A stretch of DNA of 64,000 bases from Dermanyssus gallinae (GCA_003439945.1 QVRM01001791.1:62001-126000); one strand, 5' to 3'. Shown: positions 11,395-25,327, counted from the stretch's first letter. Notes: a model not told the origin generated them from the letters alone. Numbers and translations: made by a program.

Positions 11395-11700
11395 TGTATG
11401 TGATACTTGTTATTGCTGCTGAGATTGCTTTAGCTAGAGCTGTGATTGTGGTTGCTGTGATTGCCGTTGCTGTTTAGATTGTTGTTGCTGTGATTGCTGT
11501 TGCTGTTTAGATTGTTGTTGCTGTTTAGATTGTTGTTGCTGTTTAGATTGTTGTTGTTGTTGCTGTGATTGTTGTTACTGTTGCTGTGATTGTTGTTACT
11601 GCTGCTGTGATTGTTGTTGCTGTTGCTATTTAGATTGTTGTTGCTGTGACCGTTATTGCTATGACTGTTATTGCTATAGTGCTGTTGCTATGCTGTTGAC
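11395..11700. repeat. imperfect TTG/CTG minisatellite
   Basis: About 300 bases built from variants of an 18-21-base unit such as TGTTTAGATTGTTGTTGC and TGATTGTTGTTACTGTTGC. No long frame is open through it, so it is probably non-coding. It lies about 2 kb upstream of the E3 ligase start codon. Confidence 0.85.
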
Positions 11701-13480
11701 GCCTTTGATGTGCCAATGATTGTCACCATCATCATGGGTATCCTCCTGTTCGAGGCTGGAAGCAGTTTCAAGCAATGCTCGATGACCTCGGCGAGCCGAT
11801 CTAAGCCGTACGCAAAGAGCCCTCTCGTTAAGTGCAAGCAACTAGCCAAGCAAGTGAGCGATTCGTTAGATGAGCAGAAGTTCAGCGTTTGACAGCGTTC
11901 GTTCAAACAGCTAAAACGCATGCATAACTAACGCATGATACGTGTTATGCGTGCGTTTCACCGGACCTATTATTTATTGCCTGTCGTCAAGAGGCGAGAG
12001 GTGATCGTTTGGTGCGGCCGTTTGGGAATTCGTAGTTTCTCGTCGTTTACTGTGGAAAATAATATTTAAGACAGTGGTGCTAACCATAACAGCAATAAAA
12101 AAAAGAAAAACGGCGGCAGCAACAACAACAACAACAACAACAACAACGAGCACAATTTTAGCAACAATAATTACACTGGTTTCGTGTGTTAGGCTGATGT
12201 CATGTGTGTTCTATTTCTAGTGTCCACGTCTAAATGGTGGTGGCCGGATATTTGCGTTGTGCTTTTTGTTGCTGTTATCGTGAAGAATTGTTGTTGCGAG
12301 GTCATTCGGTAGTCTGATTGTAGCGTTGTCGACGATTCAGTTTTAATTATGTATTCATGTTTTTCACTGATGTGTTTGGCAACTACTAGATAACGAGAGA
12401 TCCCAAAGAATCATATTTTCGGCCCTCTGTGCAATGAAGGTTTGCCCTACGGCGATTCCAAGCCTCACCAAGGGACAGAAAATGATCTAGAAATTAACAA
12501 CAATCTTCTTAAAAATGTTTATTTGCTAATTTGTAGTACCAAAAGCACAAATTTGTGTGTAAGTTATTCGTTGGGCGATTCCGAAGCCGTGACCTGGGAG
12601 CCAGCAGATTTGGCTCGCACTCTTTGTGACGGCTGCTAATTAATTGTGCACTACTAATAGGTATACCACAATTTTAATTATGCTATATTTAGCGGCAGTG
12701 CGTAAGGTGTAATTTTTTTACTGTCGACAATCAATATCGATCTATTGTCATGTCTTATGATCTTTATGAACAAAGTATTCAATGTTATGATAGGTGAGAT
12801 CCAAATCCGATTTAATCATCATCAATCCGATTTAATGATTATGTATTGAGTCACGAAATATAAGAGACATCATATCATACTCATAACAACCAATAATCAT
12901 CAAAGAATATTTGCATTTTTCGCAGATCTAAGCAATCATCATATACTGTATCCTCGAGTAGTTCTGTGTAGCGTTTGCTGTGCATCATCGTGTTGCATTG
13001 TTCCTAAATTGTGTACATTTTCACGCAGTTCAGTTAGTCTACAATTAGGCGAGTTGTACAAATACGTATGCTAAAACGCAAAAGCAAAGCTATGCGTTAC
13101 CTTCGACAAGCTTTCAAAACGTCAAACCTCTCGATGACCGCGTGAGATCGGTTGATTGGATTCCAGTTGAGGCCGCCGAATCGAATCGATCTCGCGACCC
13201 CTATTGCGTTCGAACAGCGCCTGGTGTCATGTACGGTTTCGCCGCTGGACAGTCGTTGCCGTCACGTTGTGTCTCTCACTTTTTTTTTGCCATCTGTTTC
13301 TTTTTTCTACACCTACGTCCGTAGTGTTATGCTCTTGTAGGGGATTGATTTCTGTTTGGGTAGAGCAACCTTTTAAAGAAGAAGAAGAAGAAGTTTGCCA
13401 CCAGCCTCTGGCCTCCGAATAGCCGAATGAATGCCACAACAGTGGTTTACCGATGATATCCGACATGAGATGAATGGGAG
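11701..13480. other. upstream flank of the E3 ligase gene
   Basis: No coding exon recognised. Open frames at 11710-11892 and 12442-12639 are short and unlike any family I know. A (CAA)n run occupies 12118-12147. Upstream untranslated exons of the downstream gene could lie here but cannot be recognised from sequence alone. Confidence 0.35.
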
Positions 13481-13487
13481 TATAAAA
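13481..13487 (+). promoter_or_regulatory. possible TATA box
   Basis: TATAAAA lies 283 bases before the proposed start codon of the MGRN1-like gene, and the distance would allow a 5' UTR of about 250 bases. There is no independent evidence of a transcription start, and an upstream non-coding exon is equally possible. Confidence 0.2.
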
Positions 13488-13769
13488 ACGAATAATTATA
13501 ATGTGGCGCTGTGTTGCTTTCGTGGTTGTTGTTGCTGCTGATGCTGATGCTGTTTTTGCTGTCGTTGTTTTCAGCCATGATGATCGAGGGCGCCGTAGTC
13601 CGAGGCAAACAAGCTTTTCTTTTTGTTCATCATCATCATCATATTTTTGCTGGACCCCGCCATCGTCTTGGATGAGTTTTCCTGGCTGTGGATCTTCGTA
13701 TTTGATTGATTGATCGAATTCGAATAACATTATTAGAAAAGGATTCGAACCCGGAACTGCTCGGCAACG

Positions 13770-13857
13770 ATGGGCGCCTACCTCAGCCGTCAGAATGGAC
13801 TCGCGGACGGCGAAGACATGAACAACAGCTCCGTTTACAGGTTTCCTCCGAAAACTG
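13770..13857 (+). CDS. MGRN1: MGRN1-like exon 1 (start codon)
   Basis: Starts [11 protein letters not shown] and ends VYRFPPKTG, matching the family N-terminus MG-x-LSR…YRYPPK(S/T)G. MGxxxS at the start is a possible N-myristoylation signal, which is known for the family. The exon ends in phase 1 at ACTG followed by GCAAGT, so intron 1 appears to use a GC donor in place of GT; GC-AG introns typically keep the rest of the consensus, as here. The ATG context is gcaacgATGG. A long antisense frame overlaps this exon but has no support. Confidence 0.85.
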
Positions 13858-15595
13858 GCAAGTCTAAATGAATAGCGCCTACACGTGCAGCCACACACGC
13901 ATGCATGCATGCACACGTCAAACTATGTAGGCATAGGTAAATTGCTTTTGTATGTTTGCTTATGATTTGTCTTTTTTTATTGTATACTATATATATATAT
14001 ATATGTATACTTTATATAATTATACATATATATATATATCTTCTCTGTGTCAACTTAATCACTTCGCTCAATTTCATAGCTTACTATGGCTGTATAGGTT
14101 CTAGTTGGCATTTATTTATTCGATCGTTTTGTCAGTTTATTAGAGAATTCAATTGTCGCTAGTATTATTTAAGCCAGCAATATTAAGAAGATAAATATAC
14201 ATATATTTTTCCTGAGTCAATCTGATGGATCTGCTTTTTATATACAGCGGGGAAAGCGAGCTGTTTGTGACTGGCGTATGTATATATAGATGGTTCTGTG
14301 CATGCATATATATATATATATATATATATTTGCGCAGCGTAACGTTCGTCTGTAGCCGCGGTAGGATCTGCCCTCGTTTGTATGTTCGACCTTGCATAGA
14401 TTGAGCGACACAATTTAGGAGGAAATGAGATTGTGCCGATTCTCTCTTAAAGTTCTTCTTACTAAAATTGGCGAACACATGGCTATGCAATAACCGGCCG
14501 TTAACTGCAAAACGTGACATTGTTCCGGGTGGCTTTTTTTGTATTTCGATTAATTAATTAATTAGTAATGTGTGATTATCTCGCATCGAAATTATCTGGA
14601 CGCTCTACGAGAGGGCAATTAATATTTATGAAATACCAGGCACCTATACATTCTAGTCTGGTAGTTCATAAATCTTCTTTAGATTCTCGAACTCTTTGTT
14701 CACCTAAACCAGCCATGCTATATGCATATGATCGCGTTCCGTTGGTTTAGGTTAAAGAAACAAGGTCGTGCTTGGTTTTGTCTTTGTCGCTAAATTATAT
14801 GTATGACGAGGATTACGATGTACTATTACGTAGAAGTGAGTGACGAAAGTCAACGGTGCTTCTAATGGCATTAGTACTGCAAGAAGTAATAAGTACTATA
14901 CGTGTAGGTTCTTTTTATTTTATTTCAAACGTTCCTTGGAAAAGGTGGGTACATGTAACGGCGAACCAGCAGCGAGAGTACTGGCATTTGCCAACAGTAA
15001 TTCCCTTATGCTTCAAAAAAATGTTGTCCCTGACGGCGAATTGCTTCCGACAATTTTTTGTATGGGCTTTTTTGCTCTATCTAACATTTTAACGCAATTT
15101 TCGGAATTTGTGTGTCTAAGTTTATTCGCGAAGTGCAAATGTACCAGTGGCAACTCTAAGAAGCACAGACGCAGCGTTGACAGAGAATCCGAAATCGAAA
15201 AGTTTTTCAATTTCCGGCTAGTAGCTGATTTCATTGATTTCGCCGATTTCATATGGACTTTTCGGGGAAATGCCGGCATAAGAAAAACAGAAACGCTGTA
15301 CCATCAGAGCTGATGCTGTGCTATTGCTGCTAATTACTAAAAACTATGAGCTAATTATTATATTGTTATCGCCTGCTGTAGGTTATAAACATAAATGCTA
15401 ATTCCGAGATATGCCCTGCAAGGACACCATAGCTTCCAACGGTGTACACTTTCTACAGGCACAAGAATAGGAAATCCATCATAATAAGTATGAATGTTTG
15501 AAATAAGCATGAAATGTAAGTACCAGCAAAAAACCTTACCTACGTAGAATTTATTGTTTTTTTAGTTCTATTGTCTTTTTATCATGTACGTGGGG

Positions 15596-15653
<58 letters not shown>

Positions 15654-16739
15654 GTTATTAACGTCGTATTGTATTGTGTAGGGGGAACTACTTTGCGTCG
15701 CATTCATAATGGGCGGGGGAGCGCGTTTTCGAGCCTCTCAGCCTGAGCATACCTCTTCGGTGAGAACTCCGACCTCAACTTCTTGGCATCGCGCCCTCTG
15801 CCTTTTCCGTATCCGGCTCCCCAGCCCAACGACCCACGCGGCCGCTTCGTTGTCTCATCAATATTCGAAAAGAGTCGCTTCGGTTTGTCCGGTAAGCTTG
15901 GTATGACCGTTTCGGTTGAGTGACACGTAGGAATGAATGAAAATATTTTCATTCACGGGACCATACACCATTGTTGACATACAATTAGAGTAGTAGGCTC
16001 CACAGCGAATTTCTGTGGCTCCCTTTAAAGCTGGTTTTCGTCTTCTATTTTTTATAGTAAGAAAACGTGAAACTACGCTTAAATAAACATGTGCGAAATC
16101 ATATGGAGAAATGTCGGCGTATCTTAGCTGGATATGAACGGATTTCTTAACACTGCACGTCTGTGTTCTGAAGGGCACCATAAGCCTGTTTACCTTGCTT
16201 AAGTAGGCTATGTACTGTAGTCTTGCGTTAAAACGGTTGCTAATTTTATTCGATTGACAGGCGCAGTTATCACTCAGGGACCAGGTTCGGGGCCAAAATA
16301 GGGGGCCTGTTCAATAAGTTCGGGCCTCAATTTTGCCTATGATAGTTGTGCCTTGTATGCAGGAACCTAGCGTCGTCCTGGTGGCTTATGTAACTAATAT
16401 GTTATGCCCGATGGTACACCCTGCATTGCAGAGTGAAAGCGAACGGTGCAAGTGGCGACGGCGGAAAGAAGTCCGGCTGTAGTTCTGATGATAACTGTAG
16501 CAGCGGGGTTAGTCCTGGAGGAACCGGTGGAACCGGTGGAACGACCGCCACGACGCCGGTGCCAACCTCAACGAGGTACAACATAGAGTTTGTGTTTGAC
16601 ACCGAATGCCGGTGTGCGATCACTGTCCACTACTTCTGCACTGAGGAGGTCACTCCGAACGGCATTGTGTAAGTTTCGCTAGTGCAAATACCGTGCTGTC
16701 GCCGAAAAGTTAGTAGGTATTGCATTTTTATCGATATTG

Positions 16740-16775
<36 letters not shown>

Positions 16776-18939
16776 CGCATTGGTGTCTAATATAAAACTG
16801 TGGCACCTAATTAAGTCTTGTTGGGGAAAAAAGGGTAATACAGGTTTGTGCGTATGTGTCTAATATTGTGGTCACACCTCACATATGCAGGTGCTACAAC
16901 GATAGGTATTTTTAATGAAATATGACTTTGACCTAAACTCTGGCAGATTGCCTGTGAAAGAGCATGTCAATAAAACAACTGATGATGATGATGATGTTTT
17001 GATCCATTTGGCTAAATTGATGTAATTCATTGAATTGAGATGATTGAACTGCTGCAGCCACTATTCCGACCACCGGACGCTCTGACTTCTGCATGACTAC
17101 TGCTGCGCCATACTCGTGATTTAAACGTATTATTACTGTTTTAAGTTTGGCTATTGACGAGGTAGTGTAAAACAGAGTAGGTTTTGTTGAAAAGTGTTCT
17201 GGATGTGTCAGAGCCGGGGTTACCTCCTGAGCGCAGGTATGTGAAGTATATCTAGCTGTGCCTTAAGTGAGTTATTTTCTGTGTTTGCAGCTATTCACCA
17301 CGCTTCCCAACAATGTCGTCTGAGACCTACCACTATAAGCGCGGATGTAACCAGCTTTTCCAGCAGAGCAGTCATGTGTTCGATCCATCGAAGTATTCAG
17401 ATGCCGAACTTGCCTTCAACAACAACTACTCAATGCTTCTTGCCGACTACCAGGGTGGTAAGAGTATGCTCTATTCATTCGTACGGTAATCTAGAGTCAC
17501 TAGACTTCGTTAGCAGGACCTCATACTCCAAAACCAGTGATTGAAAAAACGATTCTTCTGTGCTCTCTGGTGTGCTGCCTCTCATAAGGATTTCTTGCTA
17601 GAAAAAAAACCAACATAATAAATCCCGAAAAAGCTCCACAAAAAGGCTAGCCAACAACAAGGTAAGACCAATTTGACCCTGCAACAAATGGCTTGAAAAG
17701 TTCTATATCGGCAAAATTCGAACCTTGGAGACTCCGACCGTGGTTGGTTGGAAAATATTTAATTCCATACTTAGAGACTAGGCGTAGACACGAAGAACAA
17801 CGTGCATCGTGTGTGACCTAATATAATTTCTATTTTTATAAACATCTACACATCGAGGAACTAAATAGCAAATAATTTACCTACAGATAGGGCCGGTTTA
17901 CTTGTTTTATGCCTTCACCAATGCGTACAGGATTTTTAGGAGGGATTCAGCTCGGTGGGATGACTTTACGATAATGCCGTATTTAACTTGTTGTTGTTGG
18001 TGGTGGTGGTGCCCCCATTATTGTCGTTGTCTCGTTTGCTATGATCGGCTCTCATTCAGGTTGTGAGCGGGTTATGGGCGGACCAGGCGGTGGACTAGGC
18101 GGCAGTCCCAACGGCGGAGCGGCGCTCGGAGGTGTCGGGGGCATCGGCGGTGGAGGCTGTGACGCGGCTGGTGCCGCTGGCGAAGTATTTCCAGTCGTGA
18201 TCCACTGTGTAGCTGAGGAAGGCGAGGAGCCGCGACAAAGTCACGTCCTTCTTGCAGGTAAACTAAAAGCACCTACGGCAATGCTCTACGGGGGCTCGCG
18301 TCTGTAAGATTTCTTCTTCTGTTAAAAATTATACCAAGGTGGCTCATTTGTTGATTACTGACCGGCAAGCGGTGGACTGCTATAGGAACGAACTGCGTGA
18401 TTCAGAAATATCAACGATGATGATGACTAGCCGGACAGACGATCATAGGCCTACCGCACACTGATTTAGAACAAAGCGGATATTTTTTCCGGACTCTACA
18501 ATTGCAGTGGTGGAACGGACCAGCTCAGCGTCGCTGGGCTCCGGCGTGGAGCCAGGCGTCGGCGGTGTTTTATCGCAGTCGGTCGGCTCGAGCTACACGC
18601 TGAAGCCGCTTAAGCAGAAATTGTTTGTTGATGGGCTCGTCTATCTGCTGCAAGAGATATACGGCATCGAGAACAAAAACAACATCTGCAGCAGCAACAA
18701 CATCAGCAGCCACAATATCAGCCACAGTGGGCGCTCGCACAACTCTAATATGAATGTACGCTGAACTTTGAGACAGGAACTGTGGAGTAACTTAGTTCGA
18801 GTACTAATGATTCTCTGAAAAAGTAGTATTTTTAGAGATGGATTTGTACATGTTGTAAACTGCTGTAAAGGTTATATTGCTAGGCTGGGCTAAAGTGCCC
18901 TAAGATAATTATTACACGTTGCATGGGTGCAAGTTTACC

Positions 18940-18982
<43 letters not shown>

Positions 18983-21900
18983 TTGATGATAGTGCGATTG
19001 GGTCGGATGATTTTTTACTCATGCTGTTCAGTAGGGACTAGTATTGTTTGACGTACGGAGTGAGTTTTCATTTATTCTTAATTGAAAGCAGCGTTTCTCG
19101 CCGTAATAGAGCATGTGCTTCCGTAGCGCTTTGAACAGTGAACGCTAGACTACTTCGAGGGGTAGTCGGAAAAGGTGTCGGCGAACTTGGTGCTCTGCGT
19201 CGATGAGTGCCGAGAATCATAGACACCATTAGCAGTAGTTCACCATCAAGAACATCGGGAGAGAAGTCGAGAACAGGCGTGGCGAAGCAACCACAATCTG
19301 TTGGCTGGGCTGTCGGGACGAAGCACGGTCTGAAGTTGAATTGGTTCAAATTAAACTTGTGGCAGTAACATCAATTCTTCAGCGCATCGTTAGTGTGGAA
19401 TGCGAAGCTAGACTGTTAAAAACAGGCGCTTGATGTAAGCAATGCGTCCCGTTGCTCGTTTGGAGTGCTCAGCACTTTCTTCAATGTTTTTAGGCGTCAG
19501 TGTGTCTCTGTGAGACTCTGGGGGCTCTATGTCAATATCCAGGCCAACACGATGTCAGTGCTTAACAGTGTGAGTTCGCTTGTGCACTCTCTCACAGAAC
19601 GACGACGGTGGCTCGGTTGACGGCGGCCATTTGTGCGGCGGCGAGTCCGATTCGGAAGAGGAGGCCGGCGGCGAGTGCGTCATCTGCATGTCGGAGCCAC
19701 GAGACACGCTTATTCTGCCGTGCAGACATCTCTGCCTGTGCACGGCGTGCGCCGATTCCCTTCGCTACCAGGCCAACAACTGCCCTATATGTCGGGCACC
19801 GTTCCGCGCTCTATTGCAGATCCGCGCCGTACGAAAGATGTTGCTGAGCTCGCATCCGTCAGCGCACCTCAACAATGAGCATCAGCTGCATCAGGTGAGT
19901 GCACCATAGCTCCGTGCGCGGCTATTGAGTGCGTTGTTATTACCCCCTCATTGTCCCACCTTTCTTTTTTGTCGTTGTGTCAGCTCCGGAAGATTTCGTC
20001 CTACCGACCGGGAATTTGTTGATCGTCTAATGATATGTTTGTTTCTCTTATGGCAGCTGTTATTTCTAACAAATTGGTATTCTCTATCTCTACAAACTGC
20101 ACTTGTGAAATCGCAGTTTATCTGCGCGGGCTCGATGCCCGCCACGCCGAAACTTAACAGCCTTGGTTTTTGATACGTTTTACTATGAGGTCATTCTGCG
20201 AGAAATATTCATCAAGTGTGCAGAGAGCAGCCTGCAGGTCCGTACGGATTCTGCTGAATATTACTAGATCACCTGCGTAGAGAAGGGTCATGACCGTTGA
20301 GTGCCGCTCTTTCATGATGCGTGGCAGATCACTGAGTAACGTTATGAATAGCAATGGGCTGAGATTGTCGCCATGCGGATACCCAGTCGTCTGATCAAAT
20401 GTGTTATGCTCGCACACACCATCATCGAGGATAATTTAGTTAGCCCTCAGAAGTGCGCAGAGTAGAGTGAGCATTCGTGGTCTAACTCCAGCCTGTCCCA
20501 ACTTCTTTAAGACAATGTCATGGGATGCGATGTCGAAGGCAGTTTTTAAATCAATAAAAACCGCGAAGTAAGGGAGTTGTTTACGGTTTAATGAGATTGT
20601 GATCTGCTCAAGAAGTACTTTGCAGGCTGAGATAGTAGAACGCCTGGTCCTGAAGCCATGCTGCTCATCTAGAAGAAACTCCAGTGCTGTCAGAAAATCC
20701 GTGAGACGTCTTGTCAGTATGCTTGAGAGTAGTTTGTAGACACAACTTCTTTCTTATATTGGGCGCCACGCGGCAAGATTCGAAGGATCTCCTTTTCCTT
20801 CTGGAATTACTTTAAGAAGGCATTTGTACCACTTGGCTGGCAGAGTGCCCTCAGAGAGACATCTGTTAAAAAGGGACTGCCATATAGGCACGAGGAGATG
20901 TCCCTGCCGAAGGTGTTCATTCCTCACAAGATCTGGCCCGAATGCCTTGGTATTTCGTATACGAGCGGGGGCAACATTGACTTCGTCTTCACTAAACGGT
21001 TCATCAAGAGTCTCAGCGAAAAATATCTCGGGAGCTTCGAGCTCGTGTTAAACAAGAATCTCGAGAGATACCGTATCCGCGTGGGTGAAAGCACCTTGAA
21101 AATTGCCTAAGAGTTTTTTCAGATGGGATTGGACAACTCGTAAAGTTGTGAGGCTGTGTAATGAGGTAGGGTTCTTGTTGTGCTTTTAGTATGGGGAGGC
21201 GTTTTTGTTGGTCGGCAAATGACCGCCTCTTGAAGTCTTGAAGCTTTCGATAATGCTGTCGTATGATTGAGTAAATAGCCGCCGCAGCTGGGTCATAGGA
21301 CGATTGGTGGAGGGCTCTTAGTAGAATTTGCCTCAGCACAAAGCAATCACTGTCGTACCAGCGTGGAGAGCGCCGCAAGTTTGGCAGTGATTTAGAAGCT
21401 GACTTTATAAGGACGCTGGTAACCTCAGCTATTGCCTCATCAAGGGCGCCGTGTTGTAGCCTGTCAGGGTAAATCCGAGAAAGCAGCGAAATAACCCTGT
21501 TGTTATCAAGGCGCTTCCCTACGCCGGTGCGTCGTTTATTAGCACTAATCGATTTAATATAGAGCTTGAGAACCACGAGGATATGTTTCTTAATCCCCGT
21601 CAATAAGACACGGAAAGCCGGCCTTTCATATGTCACACAATCTGGTGGTGCTGAAGTTGCAAAAATGTCGATTGTTGACTATCCCGTTCTCCCCAAAGCC
21701 AAGTTGCAGGTTGGCATCGGCATAATAAGTGGGGGTGCCCCTATTGGTACACACCCACAAACCGTATGCATCGAGTGACTCTAACAGAGCGGTAGTCCGT
21801 TCACTCGGGGGTTTTGCTCCAGCCGACAATTGAGATCCCCAGCTAGCACTATTGTCTGTCCAACGCCAACGAAGCTCATAGCAATGCTAATCTTCTCCAG

Positions 21901-24900
21901 TAATTGGTCTCTACTGTCACCGCTTCCCAAGTTAGCACTGCTGTACATGGCAATCAACAAAAGTGTGGATGACGAAAGGACTACAACATTATTCTTTGAG
22001 TAGAGCAGGTTCATGTTTCCAAGGCGTGGACCAGTAAGAACAAACACGCCACCTGTGGGGCGACCGCGAGCGACTCGTTGAGAGCAACAATGAAAACTAT
22101 AATACCCGGGGACATCGAAACGTTGAACGGAAAATGTTTCTGTCAGGACAACGACGTCGAATCCTGATAGTTGGTTACATACTCCAGATTCTCTCATGCT
22201 TCGAAATCCTTCGCAGTTAAATTGGCATATTTCTAGTTGTGGTTGCGTTTGTTTTGATTCCTTGCCTTCGGCGTCCGCCAGTTGTTGTGCTGTGAGCTGA
22301 ACACTGTTTTGAGTTATTTGAGGTCTTGCATCATTTTCATGACGTACTCTTGGAGATTGGGTTTTGGAGGTGGTCTGACGTTGTTGTTCCACGGTAAAGC
22401 GACAATTTACTGGCCGTACTGGTTGATTTCTCAGGGCTGTTGGCCGATTCCTTAGGGTTGTTGGCCAAGAAGCGGATTTTCAGACGGCGGCTCTACTATG
22501 TTCGGGGTAGCCCTGCCCACTTTTTCATTTTTTGCGAGTTCTCTGTTTGGAAAATCCTCTTTTGAAACGTATTTTTTCAACTTAGTGTTAAAACAGCGTG
22601 CGACGCTTCTGGCAGTTGCTTGGGTTATTTGATCTGCCGTTTCGGTTGCCGTACTTCCTTTGACTAAATCGAACAAGGTCCGATTGAATTTGTGTCAGAG
22701 GCATGTACTTTAGGAGGTTGCCTTCAAAGAGACTTTGCAGAAATGAGTTGGCTTTCTGACAGTATTCTGGGATTGTTACAGGCACTGAAAGCACCGTAAA
22801 TTCTAAATCAGGGTGGTTTGCCTTTAGCCACTCAGCAAAGCCACGGACAGCTGATAACATTTTGTTGCCTTCTAGTTGCAACACCTCGTAGTCACCGGGA
22901 TGAAAGAAGACTGCGCTGGTCTTTTCGATATCCAAATCTGCCATGGCTCGTTCCAGTATATCCTCCGCTGATTGGCCCGATGAGTTGATAACTTTGATGT
23001 CCAGCTCATTGGGAAGAAGGGAGCGAAGGTTCTTCTGGAACAGCCTGTTTTTATATGTTTCATTATTTATGTTCGTTATGTGCGTGTGTGTTTTAATTGT
23101 TTGGTTTGTTTTTATGATACACGCAATATTAGCGCCTCTAATAGAAGCTGTTCTGATTCACTCTTGCAGGTTGGTCAAGATGTTCCTGCTGGCTACGAAA
23201 GCATCCCATTGCTCGAGGCATTAAATGGGCCCCTTGGCGGGGGCCAGGCTGTTCTTACGTCTCAAAGAGGTCAGACGGGAAAGCATGTTCGATTGCATAG
23301 CCACGGCTCTTCAGTGAATGCGCCTCATTCCCCACTCGCAGAAGTGCAATTGCAACAGGTCAGTGCCCAGTCAGAATGGCTCTAGCTAACTTGAGTCTGT
23401 CTGCCACGATTTGTCCATTCGTTCATTTGATCTAGTCAGTGTTAGCTTTTGAAGCAGTGTGTGTTGACTAGGTTCAATCCATTTCTAACTTTTGCCAAAG
23501 ATTTTGGGTTTTTACACGTGCTACGACACAGAAAATGTGCGGGCGTTTTCGTTAAATGCTTTAGACTACGTTTGTGGAACTAATATGTGTCAGCAAAAAC
23601 AGAAATATTTATTTTAGCCTGAGCGAACACAGAGTACAAGTGAGGACAGCATCCATTAGAATGGTTAAGAGAACAGCTTGCAAACAATGACATCAGCGGC
23701 AGTTGAGAGCAAGCATGACAAAAAGAGCTTCGGCAACAATTTTAAAGCCTTGTCATTCGTTCAACAACAACAACAACAACAACAACAATAACAACAGCAA
23801 CACCAACAGCAACAAGGTCAACAACGAACGTTTAATTGGTTCGTAACGTATGCTGGTAATGACTGGTTCGTAACGTATGCTGGTAATGACTGGTTCGTAA
23901 AGTATGCTGGTAAACGCAGTGACGACACGCATAGGTGATTACATGTACGCTACTAGGCTAGAAGTATATTGATATATCCTGTTCACAAGAGTGAGTCTGA
24001 CTACGTTTGATATCGTGGACGTTGTTCGTGTCCTGCACTCTCTCATGTTCTTCATACGGGGTGCGTGCACAGACAACGACTACGAACGCGACTGGAAGCG
24101 GCACTGGCAGTAACACTCGAAAAGGCAACGGCAGCGGAGGCTCGTCGTCGTCTACAGGGGCTGGTGGCGGGTGCGGAAGCAGTAGTGGCGGCGGCGGCGG
24201 CAAAATTGGCAAGACGCACCGCAACAAGTCAAGTTCGGCTGGAAGTTTGCGCCAGCAGCAGCAACAACAACAGCAACAGCAGCAGCAGCAGCAACAGCAA
24301 CAACTGCAGCAGCAGCAGCAGCAGCAGCAAGAACAGGCTGCTGCCTCTAAAAGTTTGAGCCAGGTGACCCTGGTAAGCGGAAGCTCTGCAATAGCTGCTG
24401 CTGCTGCTGCAACCGTGGCAACAACACCCGCAGCGGAGTTGGCCAGTCAAAGGAACGGAGCGGGAGCGGGAGCGTCTGGCGGCGCTGTCGGAAGTCAGCC
24501 ACTAACGCGAGCCGAGACCGCGCCGTCAACGGGCAGACATCGGCGTCATAAGGACAGGTCGCAGCAAGGGTCGCAGCCCAGGGCGGCACCTGGCCGCGGC
24601 GGCGGCGGCGGCCTGACTAAGGGCTCTCGACCACATACTGCCCACGTGAGCGCCACGTCGTTGACCGTAAGTTGCTCGACGTCATCGTTGTTTTGTGCAT
24701 CGACGTCGTTCGTTTCGCCGTCTCCTCGCGTCTACGCATTCGCTATGTAGATGCATTGACACTTTCGAGATTTAGCTTAGATGATTCCTGAGCCATGACT
24801 TCGATATTTCTATTTGGCCCGCTCTCCACTGGTCCGCTACGGTTGGTTAAATAGTGCCCACTAGTCGACTTGTATTATTACTAGTAGTGGCTGGCTGAAA

Positions 24901-25268
24901 TGTTGCGTTTTCATTTAGTACTTGCGGTCAGCTTAAGTGTTACTAGGCTTGAAGAAGATTAGCAATACGTGGCAATTTTCGTCTTGGTTGGCGCTATAGT
25001 GGGACGTGCGAAAAATGCAACTTTAGCATATAGCTTGATTTTAAAGCAGGAACGTTTTATACACATCATATTTTATTCACCATAGTTATTGGTAGAAACG
25101 TTTTATAGCGTTTGTGTAACTTCATGGCTGTGGCACGCGTATAGCATTGCGAATAACCGAACGTAGTCTCTTCTGTTTTATTTTAAATACAGCGAAGATG
25201 TAAGTATGATTTATTCGTTTATTTTGGCCTAGTATATTCTTAGTTAGTAGTTATGTTGTAAATCAACG

Positions 25269-25327
<59 letters not shown>

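Noticed and set aside
13227..13916. 229-codon minus-strand open frame, one of the longest in the window
   Set aside because: It lies antisense to exon 1 and its upstream region, is built from triplet repeats and has no domain. The plus-strand exon has clear family similarity.
14840..15313. 157-codon frame in intron 1 as a gene exon
   Set aside because: No similarity to the expected exon 2, which is found at 15682, and no suitable splice phase.
20154..20417. Host gene exon on the minus strand
   Set aside because: The peptide contains RT motif [14 protein letters not shown] and belongs to the LINE.
24065..24358. Other-frame ORFs across the CAG array
   Set aside because: Repeat arrays stay open in several frames; only the Gln frame is phase-consistent with neighbouring exons.
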